Assembly: GCA_026874595.1 (NCBI GenBank)
Contig: CM049316.1
Location: 27,821,339 to 27,885,338 of the forward strand
Reading direction: 5' to 3'
Origin: Sipunculus nudus
Taxonomy: Eukaryota; Annelida; Sipuncula; Golfingiida; Sipunculidae
Length of the DNA stretch: 64,000 nt
Every line of letters starts with the position of its first letter. Position 1 is the stretch's first letter. This document shows positions 12,845 through 24,734 of the stretch, in pieces. The position numbers and the translations under genes were made by a program. The notes below the pieces were generated by a model that was given only the letters and a program-made list of their open reading frames with translations, searched no databases and was not told the origin of the DNA.

Positions 12845-13422
12845 GTTGCATGGAAAACATATATAAATGTCGGTTTCAAAAATGGTTTATAAACAGGCAT
12901 TGGAGGTGTTTTTTTTGGGGGGGGGGGGGCACAGGGGACCGCGACCAGAATTTTTTCGACCTTAAAATACTATGAGGAATTGGATAAACTTTTGGCAAAG
13001 ATACACGCTGAGTGTTTGCGTTTCGCACATTTTTCTTACCTTTTCTTCTGCAGATTTGAGAACTGAGTCAAGATGTTGACGTTGATTCTGACATCCAGGG
13101 TTTAGTCTGAACGAAAGATGGCGACGAATGAATCAACAGTGGCGGATCCAGAAAATCAAGATCGGGGGGTCTAATACTGGGTTACGGTTGACGGGTATTA
13201 AGAAAAAATTTCTTAAATGTTTATATACATATATATATTATAACGTAATTACGTAATAATAATTACGTATTATTACATATTTGTGTTTTACTTCACTTAA
13301 GAATAAAATGTAGAGCCAGGTTTTTGGTGTAAAGTTACAGATACACCGGGAATGGTATGGGAGGGGATGTTCCCCTCCGATATTCAGAACATTTTAAAAT
13401 ATGCAATGTAAATAGAAAATTT
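12845..13422 (+). repeat. Left direct repeat flanking the LINE (long TSD)
   Basis: It is about 97% identical by eye to 15612-16192. It contains the last ~26 bp of tandem copy A plus the first ~550 bp of copy B. Because the right repeat also starts with that A-derived end, the pair is best explained as a target-site duplication made when the LINE inserted across the A/B junction. Confidence 0.7.
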
Positions 13423-15234
13423 ACCCGTCAGGGAGACCCTTTAGCTCCATACCTTTTCTTGCTTGTTATTGAAGTCCTTGCCATAGCGGTTCGTCAATCA
13501 GATAAAGTGAGGGGAATTCGTATTAACAACTGCGAAATTAAATTGAGTTTATTTGCTGATGATACCACTTTTTTTCTGAAAGACCTTGATTCTATGAGTG
13601 CTGTTCTTGAATTATTGGAGGAGTTCGGCAATGTGTCCTCAGTTAAAATAAATTATGAGAAAAGTGAGTATGCACACATTGGCAGCAGACAGACCAAACA
13701 AAATAAAACCATTGGTATTAAATATGTGGATCTAAATAATGAGGCAATAAAAATACTTGGAATATATTATACATATAACGAGAAATTGTCATATGAATTA
13801 AATCTTGAAAGTGTGTATGAGAAGATGAAAACGGTATTAAACTCCTGGAGAAAGAGAGCCCTAACAATTTTTGGAAGAAACACACTGTTAAAATCAGTGG
13901 GTATAACCAAGATTTTGTACGTTCATAATATTATAGAGCCACCGAAAGAATTCATTAAAAAAATCAAAAGTTGCATCGTTGAAATTATATGGTATGGAAG
14001 AAAACCAAAAATTAAATACGAAGTATTAATCAGTGATATGGAAAGTAGAGGTTTAAAATTACCTGATATAGAAACAATATTAGATAGTCAGAGAATTATG
14101 TGGATTTGCAGATTAAAGAATTTAACAAACACAAAATTTGCTTCGATCCCTAACTTGTATTTCAGAAATATCGGGGGCATAGATAATATTGGTGCAAATT
14201 TCGATCCGGGATTAATTGAAGGAAAAATGACGAAATTTTATTGTCATTGTTTGAAGTCATGGGCTTATTTTACTTCAAAAAGCCCAAAAGGAGTTGTAGA
14301 TATATGTTTACAGCAGCTATGGAACAATAAATATATTCAGGTTGGAGGTAAGACGGTTTATAATAAGTTTCTGAATGACCTTGGTATAAAATATATATTC
14401 CAATTGTTTAAAAAAAATGGAACTAAACGACGATTAGCAGATATTTTACCGCCTGGCTCAAAATATTACAATAAATGTTATATTCACTATCTTTCTATTA
14501 TGCATGCGATACCGACGGAATGGAAATGTGTGATAAAGAATAACAAAATACCAGACAAAGCGGATGAAATTAATGTTATGGGAAGTTTTCTTTCCTTAGA
14601 AGAAGTGGTTTTAGATGCCAGTAATTTGGATTTTAAATGGCTGTATGGAAAACTGTGCCAAAAAAAGGTGTGTGATCCACCAAATAAAGAAAAAGTAGAA
14701 ACTATGTTGAACCAAAACACCACGTGGAAACAAGCGGTAAATCATATTTATTCTGTCTCGCTTGATATGTATTTAAGGCAATTCCAGTACAGGATTCTTC
14801 ATAACATTTTATCGGTAAACGAAAAATTGTATAAATGGAAAATAATAGACACAAATAAATGCTCGTATTGTTCAAATGAAGAAGAAACTATTACACATAT
14901 ATTTTGTGAATGCACTGTGAGTCTTTCGTTCTATAAACAGATATCTGAATGGGCTGTAGATACTGGAGTTGTGATGCCAGATATGTGCAAGTCGTTAATT
15001 TATACAGGTTGTGCAGAACATTATGAGAATAAAAGCCTTATTGACACGTTGCTTTTAATCTATAAGTTTGTAATATTCAATTATCGAAATGACATGAACA
15101 CTCTAACCTTACAATCGTTTCAGAAGCATGTGCAAAAAATGGAACTGTTTGAGCGTAAGGTGGCAGAGAATAACAATGTTATGCAAAATCATCTGTATAA
15201 ATGGAACAAAATCCTTTTAAACCAAATCACTTGA
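13357..15234 (+). CDS. LINE reverse transcriptase (ORF2 3' half), open frame
   Basis: Encodes the palm-to-C-terminus part of a LINE ORF2 protein, which copies element RNA into DNA at a nicked target. The first ATG and residues 1-22 lie in the flanking host repeat; LINE sequence starts exactly at residue 23. Visible parts are RQGDPLAPYLF (24-34), EIKLSLFADDTTFF with catalytic FADD (66-69), a long thumb and connection region, and a zinc-knuckle-like C-X2-C-X8-H-X4-C (C502, C505, H514, C519) in the RVT-associated C-terminal domain. The endonuclease and the first RT blocks, including the first catalytic aspartate region, are missing, so the product should be inactive. The frame is open for 603 LINE codons, which points to recent insertion. 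Family is L1/Tx1-like by motif style. Confidence 0.9.
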   Translation: MGGDVPLRYSEHFKICNVNRKFTRQGDPLAPYLFLLVIEVLAIAVRQSDKVRGIRINNCEIKLSLFADDTTFFLKDLDSMSAVLELLEEFGNVSSVKINYEKSEYAHIGSRQTKQNKTIGIKYVDLNNEAIKILGIYYTYNEKLSYELNLESVYEKMKTVLNSWRKRALTIFGRNTLLKSVGITKILYVHNIIEPPKEFIKKIKSCIVEIIWYGRKPKIKYEVLISDMESRGLKLPDIETILDSQRIMWICRLKNLTNTKFASIPNLYFRNIGGIDNIGANFDPGLIEGKMTKFYCHCLKSWAYFTSKSPKGVVDICLQQLWNNKYIQVGGKTVYNKFLNDLGIKYIFQLFKKNGTKRRLADILPPGSKYYNKCYIHYLSIMHAIPTEWKCVIKNNKIPDKADEINVMGSFLSLEEVVLDASNLDFKWLYGKLCQKKVCDPPNKEKVETMLNQNTTWKQAVNHIYSVSLDMYLRQFQYRILHNILSVNEKLYKWKIIDTNKCSYCSNEEETITHIFCECTVSLSFYKQISEWAVDTGVVMPDMCKSLIYTGCAEHYENKSLIDTLLLIYKFVIFNYRNDMNTLTLQSFQKHVQKMELFERKVAENNNVMQNHLYKWNKILLNQIT

Positions 15235-15611
15235 ATACCTTCCAACTGCTTAATGTTCAAGGTTTAATTACCCAGTTTTGTTTTATTGTGTTCATATTCG
15301 CTGGAAATATGTTAGCATCCGGTTGAAGTTGAGTTGAAGTTGAGTTGAAGTTGAGTTGCATATTCTATTATCTTCTTAGACATTAAGGTTTAATGTTAAT
15401 TTTTTCAAAATATATATTGAATGTAAATTGTGAGTTTATTCTATTACATGTCACTGATATCATAATACGTACAAAACACTGCATGTATGACTTTTTGTAA
15501 CATTATATAATCATAAGTTCATGTGATGTCGATGATGAAAAGAAAATCATTGGGGAAAAAAAGAGAAAATATTCTGAGGCATCCAAAAGAAAAGAAAGAA
15601 AAAAAAAAAAA
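13423..15611 (+). mobile_element. 5'-truncated LINE with poly(A) tail
   Basis: The element begins abruptly within RT, runs through the stop at 15234, a 3' UTR of about 360 bp and an A-rich tail ending in about 13 A's (15599-15611). It is flanked by 12845-13422 and 15612-16192. The poly(A) end directly abutting the right repeat is what target-primed reverse transcription leaves. It is a different subfamily from the decayed LINE at 7783-9558. Confidence 0.9.
15322..15358 (+). repeat. 11-bp minisatellite in LINE 3' UTR
   Basis: Three full copies plus a partial of GTTGAAGTTGA, about 90 bp after the RT stop codon. Confidence 0.9.
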
Positions 15612-16192
15612 GTTGCATGAAAAACATATATAAAATGTCGGTTTCAAAAATGGTTTATAAACAGGCAGTGGAGGTGTTTTTTTTTGGGGGGGGGGGGGGC
15701 ACAGGGGACCGCGACCAGAATTTTTTCGACCTTAAAAATTATGAGGAATTGGATAAACTTAATACCGAAAATACACGCTGAGTGTTTGCGTTTCGCACAT
15801 TTTTCTTACCTTTTCTCCTGCAGATTTGAGAACTGAGTCAAGATGTTGACGTTGATTCTGACATCCAGGGTTTAGTCTGAACGAAAGATGGCGACGAATA
15901 AATCAACAGTGGCGGATCCAGAAAATCAAGATCGGGGGGTCTAATACTGGGTTACGGTTGACGGGTATTAAGAAAAAAATTCTTAAATGTTTATATACAT
16001 ATATATATTATAACGTAATTACGTAATAATAATTACGTATTATTACATATTTGTGTTTTACTTCACTTAAGAATAAAATGTAGAGCCAGGTTTTTGGTGT
16101 AAAGTTACAGATACACCGGGAATGGTATGGGAGGGGATGTTCCCCTCCGATATTCAGAACATTTTAAAATATGCAATGTAAATAGAAAATTT
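15612..16192 (+). repeat. Right direct repeat flanking the LINE (long TSD)
   Basis: Partner of 12845-13422. The last ~380 bp of the two are almost identical; the largest difference is a short cluster near 15750-15770, where this copy agrees with tandem copy A. Confidence 0.7.
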
Positions 16193-16856
16193 TCAGCCAC
16201 TTTTCACAAAAAATGAAGATTTTCTTTTCCTCAACTATTCCCCTTGTCTTTGCATAACGTAGTCGATCTTTAGGGAGTGGAGGTTGACGTGTAAGCGGCT
16301 TTATTATTTATATTTCTTCAAAACAGGACATTAACTGGAAAGTTCAAGGGGAGTCCTCGGTGTTTTCAAAGAGCAGACGAAAAGACTCCCTCGCTCAGTA
16401 AAGAAATATTTGGATACAATCTTTATACAGCAAATCAACTTGTGAATAAGAAGTAATAACTCTTGAGACTTAATAATTTAATTATGAAAGAAATAGATCA
16501 AATGAGAGATGTTACAGCTCAACAGAGGGGAGGGGAGGGGGGAGGGGGAGGGACCGCCACTGATCAATCAAGAGTTTGATAAAGGCACCGAAATACGTCA
16601 TGAAGATACTCCAAGGAGTCAAGGAGGGGTTCTATTATTTTAAATGATTTGGTAACGACAACACCCTGGAGCCAGATTAAGCCAGTGACTGGCCACGCCC
16701 ACGTCGGTGAAATTTATTAGGATCGGATACTAAATACTAACAATACTGCTATACAAATGCGGATTATTAAAAATGAAGACCCTCTTGTAAAATGAAAATC
16801 CATATTTTTATTGGCAGTTAATATCCGAAACAAGCCCGCTAATCGTTAGCCGTTAA

Positions 16857-17346
16857 AGGGACATAATCAGGAGCAATATTATTGCTATTCTTTCACACTA
16901 TTAGTTCAGTTTTGCTTTATAAAAAAGTATCCCAGTAAAACCGTTCCAGAACAGTCTCATTTCCTCACATAGGATTGCTTAATACCTTGTTTTAGCCCTG
17001 CGTGTTGGTAAACACAGTCTGTTTACCATAACAAGGCAGCGTGACCGGAGGTCCGATTAAGGAGCAACACGCGGTGTTTCAGCCTGCGGGAACATGTATT
17101 ACATTATTTTAGCCATATCTGTCAGGGCATCTCCTGTCAGTCAGGGTGGCTCCATGCAGCATACGGCCCAACGCACTGTGTTTATGTTTACACCTGCGAT
17201 CGCCCCAGTTTCACTGTTTTTAACACTCGTTTACAAGAGTAGGTAAACGGTTTGAAGGCAATATTTTGCCAGGTACAGATTTATTTTAAAGGGAAGAAGC
17301 TATGTTTCGTGTTAACTCAACATGCTTTATAGGTGATTGGGCCCCT
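16857..17346. mobile_element. TTAA-site element, copy 2
   Basis: TTAA at 16853-16856 and 17347-17350 flanks a 490-bp insert starting AGGGACATAATCAGG and ending with the inverse of AGGGGCCCAATCACC. Tandem copy A has a TTAA in the matching place (about 10382-10387) without the insert, so this is an occupied/empty pair. It matches the element at 6178-6607. Confidence 0.8.
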
Positions 17347-19068
17347 TTAAAGTGTTAATATCGCCCAACTCTCTTGGGTTGGTTTAGCTTTAAAATATAT
17401 ATTGATATAGCTTTTTCTTCGATCAGTGATTGAAATTGGTGTTGGTTCTCTCGCGGTATACATGTGGTTCTGTTACTCCCCACGTGGAATTGACAGGTCT
17501 GTTAAAATGTTTGTCTGTGACAGGCTGGTTATAAAAATGAGCTAACAGTAAACAAAATTTCTGAAAAAAATGAACATTCACTTTTTTGACGATATAATAA
17601 GACCTTAAACTATACATATCATTTTCAACATGTCATAACCATGTTTTCACACTTAATTTAAAAGAGGTTATGACTCCCCTTCAGCTAAATATTTATTTTT
17701 TATTTGATAGTTTACTTAAATTGATGTGTACCTTGTCTTAACTAAATAAAATATAAAAAAAATATTTTACTCTGATTGGAAATGTAATTTGGTTTGGTCT
17801 CACTTCTTGGTTTAACATTTCACTATGCGAGTAGAAATACATAAGGTATGTAGGATACATAAACGGGATACATCACTGTGAAGGAATATTTGGTTTTTAT
17901 CAATAACTATGAAATGGCTGGGATTTGCGACAGATAAACCATGCACAGTGCGTTCGTAACTCCTGTGCTGATCATTTAGTTAACATCAAGATCATGGTTA
18001 TATAGCTGTTATAGAATATTTATTAGCTAGGACACAAGGTCAAAATCTGCTTTAGTAATACCAAATAAAACCCTGAGTCTGGACAAATAACAATAAGTGG
18101 TCATGTGACCGGAGTGACGGCGTAGGAATTTTCTCAGGCTCGGTAAGGGGACTTGGTAGAGCATATTAGCCTCCTCCATGACAATATAAATCTTCAAATG
18201 TTATTTTCCCGGTCCCATGTCAATATTATCGATAAAATTTGTTCCTTTTTCCATGAGAAACCAATCAGAATAATTTAACTGAAACCACCTTTACAGGATG
18301 CTTTACAAGATCAGAATATTGCATTTTTGTATATCGGATTACGTCTAGTCAGGGTCACCGATAATCCTATCGTTTCTCATGAACCGTCGATATATCTGTA
18401 TAATGGCAACCCCTGCATTGCACGAATCGACAAGTTCTCCAGGTTGTGTTAGCAGGGTAAATTCGTCGGACAGTTTAAAAAAAAATATATAAAATATACA
18501 TTTTATTATGAAATTCGCATAAGACGAAGTGAAGAAAAATTTGACCTCTCTGAAGTATGGTAATTACAGTCTTTTTAAGCAATACTCTCTCCGACAAACG
18601 TATAGCATATTGGATAATATTATCTGACATAAAGGCCCCCTTATACTGTGGTTGCCTTCATCTTCGCGAGCCTAATATTTCGCGATCTTCATGTTTTCAT
18701 AGTTTTACGAGGGTCCAATCTTTACATTCCAACCATGCAGTAAATTACACATAGTATATCCAGTATTACATTGATTTATTAATATGTAGGCTCAGTCTTA
18801 TCTATTTGACGAGGACCAACGACAACGGGTGCAAATTCTTGTCCTCTTTAGACATATGTAAGATCTGATGTTATTTACGCTGTTTATCTTTGAGTAACAG
18901 GTAACATAAAATATAAATGCATTATGTGATAATGCATGTTTATACTGTCAATCCTTAATTTCGAGGTAACATGAAATATATGTTATTAATATATGTTGTT
19001 ATTTTCAATGTCAATATTTTACCTTTCGACTTTGCAACCTACAGGTGGCGTGGACAACATACATAAAA

Positions 19069-21870
19069 TGCCAGTATATTGAAAATAACCATTCACCTGC
19101 ATAGATGAGTTTTTTTTATCCACGAAGGTCTAATTTTCGCGATCATTTCCTTTCGCCAATATCGCGAATTTGAAAACCAAAGCAACAACAACAAAAACAA
19201 CAGCATGTAGTATGGTCGACTTCTTCCTATTTGGTCCATGTATAGAGTATATCAAATCAAGTAAATGTTTTTCGTTGAGTCTGGAATTTGAGCTGCTTAC
19301 TGCACAAGCGTCCTTAGATTCTGTGTGCAATCGTATTCTGTATTAAATCTGATCAAATCTAGTGACAGACATTAACGTTAATCTCTCTTGACCGATCTCG
19401 ATGTTTTTATTGATTAAATAGGTTTTCTTGCCACTAAGGGTTTTTCAATGACTCGTAACATCGCTGCCTGTCCGGAGACTGTAAACATTGTAAGTTAAGC
19501 ACCGTTGGTTATACACACAGGCTTATCCTACACGTTCATTACTTTGAAATTTAAGTCCAGTGTAATTTCTGCCCTAATACCACTGATGGTCTTTCAGTAT
19601 AAAGAAGACTGGCTAAAATATTTTAACATTAATAGATAATGAAAGAACATACCCGTAACAGGTGAACACTTTGATACAACAGAGCATATAGGAATTACAT
19701 GCCTAAAGAGGATTTGTGAATCAATAGGAAAGTATTATTCAATAGATACACGTTTATTTAATAATTCGCTTCCCATTTGTATTTGTATTTTACAAATGGA
19801 ATCAAATTGTGTTTGTCTCATGTCTTGATTGAGAGTAACAAACTGTATTCCGCTTTGAAATACACAATCGTAGTTGCCGACAGATGGCGTTGTTACAGCA
19901 CCCACGAAAACTAAAGTGATAATTCGCTTAATTTGTGGAGAAATATGGAAAGTGACACATTTTAAGACTTTGTATCATTCCGGGCAGTTCAAGACCAAAC
20001 ACGTGAATACCCGAGGCGTGGCCACAGAGGATTCCCGTGACAAAGGCCCCGTGCTGTGCGACCACTGTCAATTTTAATATAGGTAATAAAATAAAAGACC
20101 TGGATATGTGATCGCTGATGTACAAACCATAAGGTATAATGGAAATTCTACGTCTGTTCAGGTTATACAATAACATCATATGAATCCGAAAATCTCAGCT
20201 TAGCCACAGGAGATTAACTGCGCTTCCCGCTCTGTCACCCAGGTGTTTAAAAACTGTCGATTGCTGAAGCCCTGCAAATGAGAGCTATCTTGATGGACTT
20301 CGTTTTCCGGGAAGCCGTGACGTCATACCTGTTAAGATTTATCTCTCCGCGGAAACATCTGAAGTCCTCAAAATTGTGGTTAATATAAAATGTACGAATT
20401 CGATGGATGTAATGTGATTGTTGTACATCTGGATGTTTAGAATTAATGTTTGCAGTCTGCATCCTCCTGGTTTCTATCATCTAATCCCGGAAATGGACAT
20501 CGCATTCATTTCTCTTTATCCAAAATCTGGGCTGTGATTAGCGGCAATCTGTCACCCGAACGTCGATCTGAAGACGTAATCTGGAGACGTTTGACAAATC
20601 TGTTTAATTTAAAAAGGCCTGTGAGTCCTGTTTTTTATGGCTAGTGTGTTATATGGTAGCATGCTTGGGTTATTTTAAATGTAAAACATCTGGGGGTACA
20701 TCTATATTGAATGCTGTTGTCAGTTAAGACCGCTAAACAACTCAGTTTTATAAAATAACTTATTTATAATTTTGATCCTTTTATTATTTGACCGACATGT
20801 AACCAAAATAACTCAAGATCGGATCAATCACATACCAGGCGATAAAAGAATAGCACACCGTGCAATTGGTTGCTTAGTCAATACCAGTAATCTAACTGGT
20901 CATTTTAAACTACTGATATATACGTCTGTGTAGACGCCACGACGCTGTGCTATATTTATATATTATTTATTTGTATTAATGTCCCTGCTTAAGCCCCATT
21001 CACATGCAAACATTAATTCATGTAATTATATTTGCATATGGAGTAAAATATACGCGTGTGAGTAAAATTCTGCTTGATGTATATTTACATTGTGTTCACA
21101 TATTTAACTTCAGGTAGGCAAGGCCCAAGGACCATTTTAGCTATATAAAAAAAGCATTTATTGTGTTCCATGGTGGACGGACGTTTTCGGATAGGACATT
21201 CCGGAACTGGACAATCTGGACAAGGACGTTTCAGACTTTTCCTTTTGCATGAAAGGCTATTAGTTTTGAACTGAATTGAAATGGTTCCAAATCAAGGTCA
21301 TTCAAATCCACCAATTTGTCTGCGAAAGTTGTGAGAAAAATGTGTGTAGACAGTTTTCTTTAAAATCTGCATGATGAAAGGGACATATGTTATAATAAAG
21401 CATTCGCTTTAATTTTTTATTACTTCTTATTACTTTTACCAAGATGATATAACATACCACATTGCCAAAAATGAACACTTTCCATTCGGTCCTTAGCTCA
21501 CAAAAACGGACATAATACACGCTCAAAAAACTTTAGCTCACTTGGTCCAGCATAAACATTTAAATAATATACTGGCTGTATCGTGGAGCCATTGTTTAGA
21601 AAAGGTATGAACAGATACACAACGGACGGAAGAACGGACAGAGATATATTGCTGTAAAGTCAATTGATCATCACTGTGTCTTCAGCATTATGAAGTATTA
21701 CATTAAACATGGATGACAGGGTAAGGGCCTAGGACGGACGCAGCCTTGTGGACAATGGGGTTGACTTCCGAGATGAAGGTACCTGGTTCATTCCATATCA
21801 GTGCCTCAAAGACAAGATTACCAAAGCTTGTATTCCCTCTACATCACCATTTCAGAACCGTCCCTGAGTC
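19069..21870. other. No supported gene
   Basis: Apparently low-copy sequence, slightly richer in GC near 19870-20620. Only short frames without recognisable domains. It could hold host regulatory DNA or introns, but nothing shows this. Confidence 0.35.
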
Positions 21871-21939
21871 TTTTTAGCTCAGCTGACTGAAAGTCATCTG
21901 AGCTATAGCGATCACTCTTTGTCCGTCGTCCGTCTGTCC

Positions 21940-23593
21940 GTCTGTCCGTCCGTTAACCAGGCACAAATCGTAACCGCTGGACCTAGAACCTTGTAACTTG
22001 GGATTCTGAGAGGTCCATAAAAAATCTCCTTGGAAACCAGAAATTAGGTCTCTGTTACCCATATCCTTCGAGCTATGTGGCCCCAAAGTACCCCCCAGAA
22101 AAGTCAAAAATTTCATACAAAAACTTCAATATCTCATTAACTACTTGACTGATGGTCATGATTTTTGGCATACATATTGATCATGAGATGTTACATCACT
22201 TCCTGCACACTGGTGGCGCCACCTGTATTTTTCGATTTTTTACGAATTTTTTTCTCTATTTTTGAGATCTTTAAAAATGTGAACATCTGTTAACAAGGAA
22301 CAAATCATAAAGACTGGACTTAGAATCTTAATTCTTGACACACTGAGAGGTCCATGAAAAATCTCCTTGGAAACCAGAAATTAGGTCTCTGTTACCCATA
22401 TCCTTTGAGCTATCGGGCCCCAAAGTACCCCCCCCCCCCAGAATAGTAAAAAATGTCATACAAAAACTTCAATATCTCAATAACTACATCACTGATGGTC
22501 TTCATTTTTGGCATACATATTGATCATGAGATGTTCGATCAGTTCCTGCAGACTGATGGCGCCACCTGTACTGTTTGATTTTTTACGATTTTTTCCTCTA
22601 TTTTTGACACCTTTGAGGATGCTGTCATCTGTTAGCGTGGCACAAATCGTAACGACTGGACCTAGAATCTTCATTTTCGACACACTGAGAGACCTATGAA
22701 AAGTCTCCATGGAAACCAGAAATTAGGTCTCTGTTACCCATATCCTTCGAGCTATGGGGCCCAAAATTACCCCCCAGAATAGTCAAAAATTTCATATAAA
22801 AACTTCAATATCTCATTAACTACATCACTGATGGTCATGATTTTCGACATACATATTGATCATGAGATGTTTCATCAGTTTGTGCAGACTGGTGGCGCCA
22901 CCTGTATTTTTCAATGATCACGAATTGTTTTCTCCATTTTTGAGAGTCTCCTTTAAGGATGTAGTTATCTGTCAACAGGGTACAAATCGTAACGACTGGA
23001 CCTAGAATCTTCGTTCTTGACACACAGGGAGACCCATGATAAGTCTCCATGGAAACCTGAAATTTGGTCTCTGTTACCCATATCCTTTGAGCTATGGCAC
23101 TCCAAAGTACAGCTCAGAATAATGGAAAATTTGATACAAAAGCTAAAGTATCTGAACAACTAATGCAGAGATAACCATAATTGTTTGCATGGATATTGAT
23201 CATGGAGTGTTTCATAAGTTTCTGCAGACTGGTGGCACCACCTGTATTTGTTCGGTTTTTTTTTTACGAAATTTTTCTGTATTTTTGAGACCTTTAAAGA
23301 TATGAACATCTGTTAACAGGGCACAAATCATAAAAACTGGACCAAGAATCTTCATTCTTGACACACAGGGAGACCAATGAAAAGTCTCCATTGAAACTTG
23401 AAATTAGGTCTCTGTTACCCATATCCTTCAAGCTATAGGACTCCGAAGTATCCCTCAGAATAATGGACAATTTGATACAAAAACTGAAGTATCTGAACAA
23501 CTAATGCAGAGATCACCATGATTTTTTGCATGGATATTGACCATTAATTGTTTTTATTAGTTTCTGCAGACTGGTGGAGCCACCTGTATTTTT
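21940..23593 (+). repeat. ~340-bp tandem repeat array, about 4.5-5 units
   Basis: Landmark GAGCTATGGGGCCCCAAAG-like boxes fall at about 22070, 22407, 22749, 23091 and 23430, a spacing of 337-342 bp. Each unit also carries TGGTGGCGCCACCTGTA and TTAGGTCTCTGTTACCCATA. Divergence rises toward the right. Confidence 0.9.
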
Positions 23594-24734
23594 GTATCCG
23601 CCAAAACGAAGTTTTGCGGATACTATGTTTTTGACCGAGTTCCTCCGCCGTGGCGGCGTTCGTTTCCAGAGAGCTCCTCGGAGACTAATGGACCGATTTT
23701 TCCCAAACTTACACCTAAGTCTAACCAATTTGCATTGACCTCTGACCTTTCCTCTCTATCCAGTGTCCATTTGTGGGTCTGTTTCCACTCATAAACCCTC
23801 ATATCTCGGGAACCGTTTGGCCGATCAGGAAATAAAATTGATACAAATGTAGCCATTGGATTGCTTTATAACATACACAAAAAATGGTGGCGCCACCATG
23901 TTTGCACAGTGTCCATCTGTTCATCTGCCTTGGGTTTAAATCACTCATATCTCTGCAGTGAATTGACTAATTCACCTGAAATTCGTCATGTGTATACATC
24001 CAGGATAGCTTTCTTGATTTTATGACAGGTGGCGCCACCTACGTTCACGTTCACGCTGATGACATCCAAGCTTATATCTCGGGAACCGTTTGACCGATCA
24101 GGAAATAAAATCTATACAAATGTAGCCCTTTGATAGCTCTGTAACATACACAAAAAATGGTGGCGCCACCTGTAACAATGTTTGCACAGCGTCTGTCTGT
24201 TAGTCTGCCGTGGCCTAAAATTACTCATTTCTCTGTAGTGGTTCGACATAACTGCCTAAAATTTTGCAGGTTTATACATCGTGGACAGCTTTCTTGATTT
24301 TATGACAGGTGGTGCCACCTACATTCTAGTTAACGCTGGACACATCCAAGCTCATATCTCAGGAACCATTTGACCGATTGGGCCAAAATCGTGCATGTGT
24401 TTAGATCTCACATAGGTCTTTATCATACACAAAACTGGAGGGGTTACCTGCAAAGATTTTTCCACAGTCTTTGTCTGTTTGTCTGCCATGGGCAAAAATC
24501 GCTCATATACATGTAGTGGTTTGACTTTTCTGCCTAAAAGTTTGCAGGTGTATACAACTTGGACAGATTTCTGGATTTGTGGTAGGTGGCACAACCTACA
24601 TACACATTTAGGCTGCAGACATCCATGCTAATATGCAACATATCTCACTCTATTTCCCCTTGCCACTCAATCCATGCCTCACTATCCGATTTTGGCAGAT
24701 ACATGTAGTCACTTGTCGGTTACCCGTATTCTAG
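23594..24734 (+). mobile_element. Helitron-like element with ~277-bp array, nested
   Basis: It starts with a 13-bp-stem hairpin (23594-23623: GTATCCG and CAAAAC arms) and ends GTATTCTAG followed by T, with GGCAGATAC, the degenerate inverse of GTATCCGCC, just inside the right end. Internal repeats of 273-279 bp contain TATCTCGGGAACCGTTTG and two GGTGGCGCCACC-type palindromes each. It sits in a T-rich spot of the 340-bp array, splitting one unit. The element at 54358-55737 shares both ends. Confidence 0.75.

Larger units (their letters stand above)
7415..12870 (+). repeat. Tandem duplication, copy A of a ~3.7-kb unit
   Basis: The unit begins GTTTCAAAAATGGTTTATAA and ends near CCTACAGGTTGCATGG. 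The same order of landmarks recurs in copy B (12872-19068): a G-run followed by ACCGCGACCAG; an AT-rich block with repeated ACGTAAT; GACATTAACTGGAAAG; GCCCGCTAATCGTTAGCC; GTCATGTGACCGGAG; and CTCATGAACCGTCGATATAT. Copy A is interrupted by a LINE (7783-9558) and keeps about 800 bp (roughly 10540-11335) that B lacks. A third partial copy of this A segment lies at 41635-42475. The unit's own nature, large transposon or segmental duplication, is unknown. Confidence 0.8.
12872..19068 (+). repeat. Tandem duplication, copy B
   Basis: Second copy of the unit starting GTTTCAAAAATGG. It holds a LINE with its flanking duplication (13423-16192) and a TTAA-site element (16857-17346). It lacks about 800 bp present in A and has about 115 extra bp at 18906-19022. 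It ends at CCTACAGGTGGCGTGG, matching the end of A. Divergence from A is substantial in places, so the duplication is not recent. Confidence 0.8.

Noticed and set aside
12845-16192. The element being an LTR retrotransposon with ~580-bp LTRs
   Set aside because: The RT and zinc-knuckle order is LINE-type, there is no gag, protease or integrase, there is a poly(A) tail, and the repeats contain host unit sequence including the tandem junction.
22489-24594. Many 60-80-codon frames in the tandem arrays
   Set aside because: The same frames reappear in register with the repeat unit and change with each copy; no protein features.
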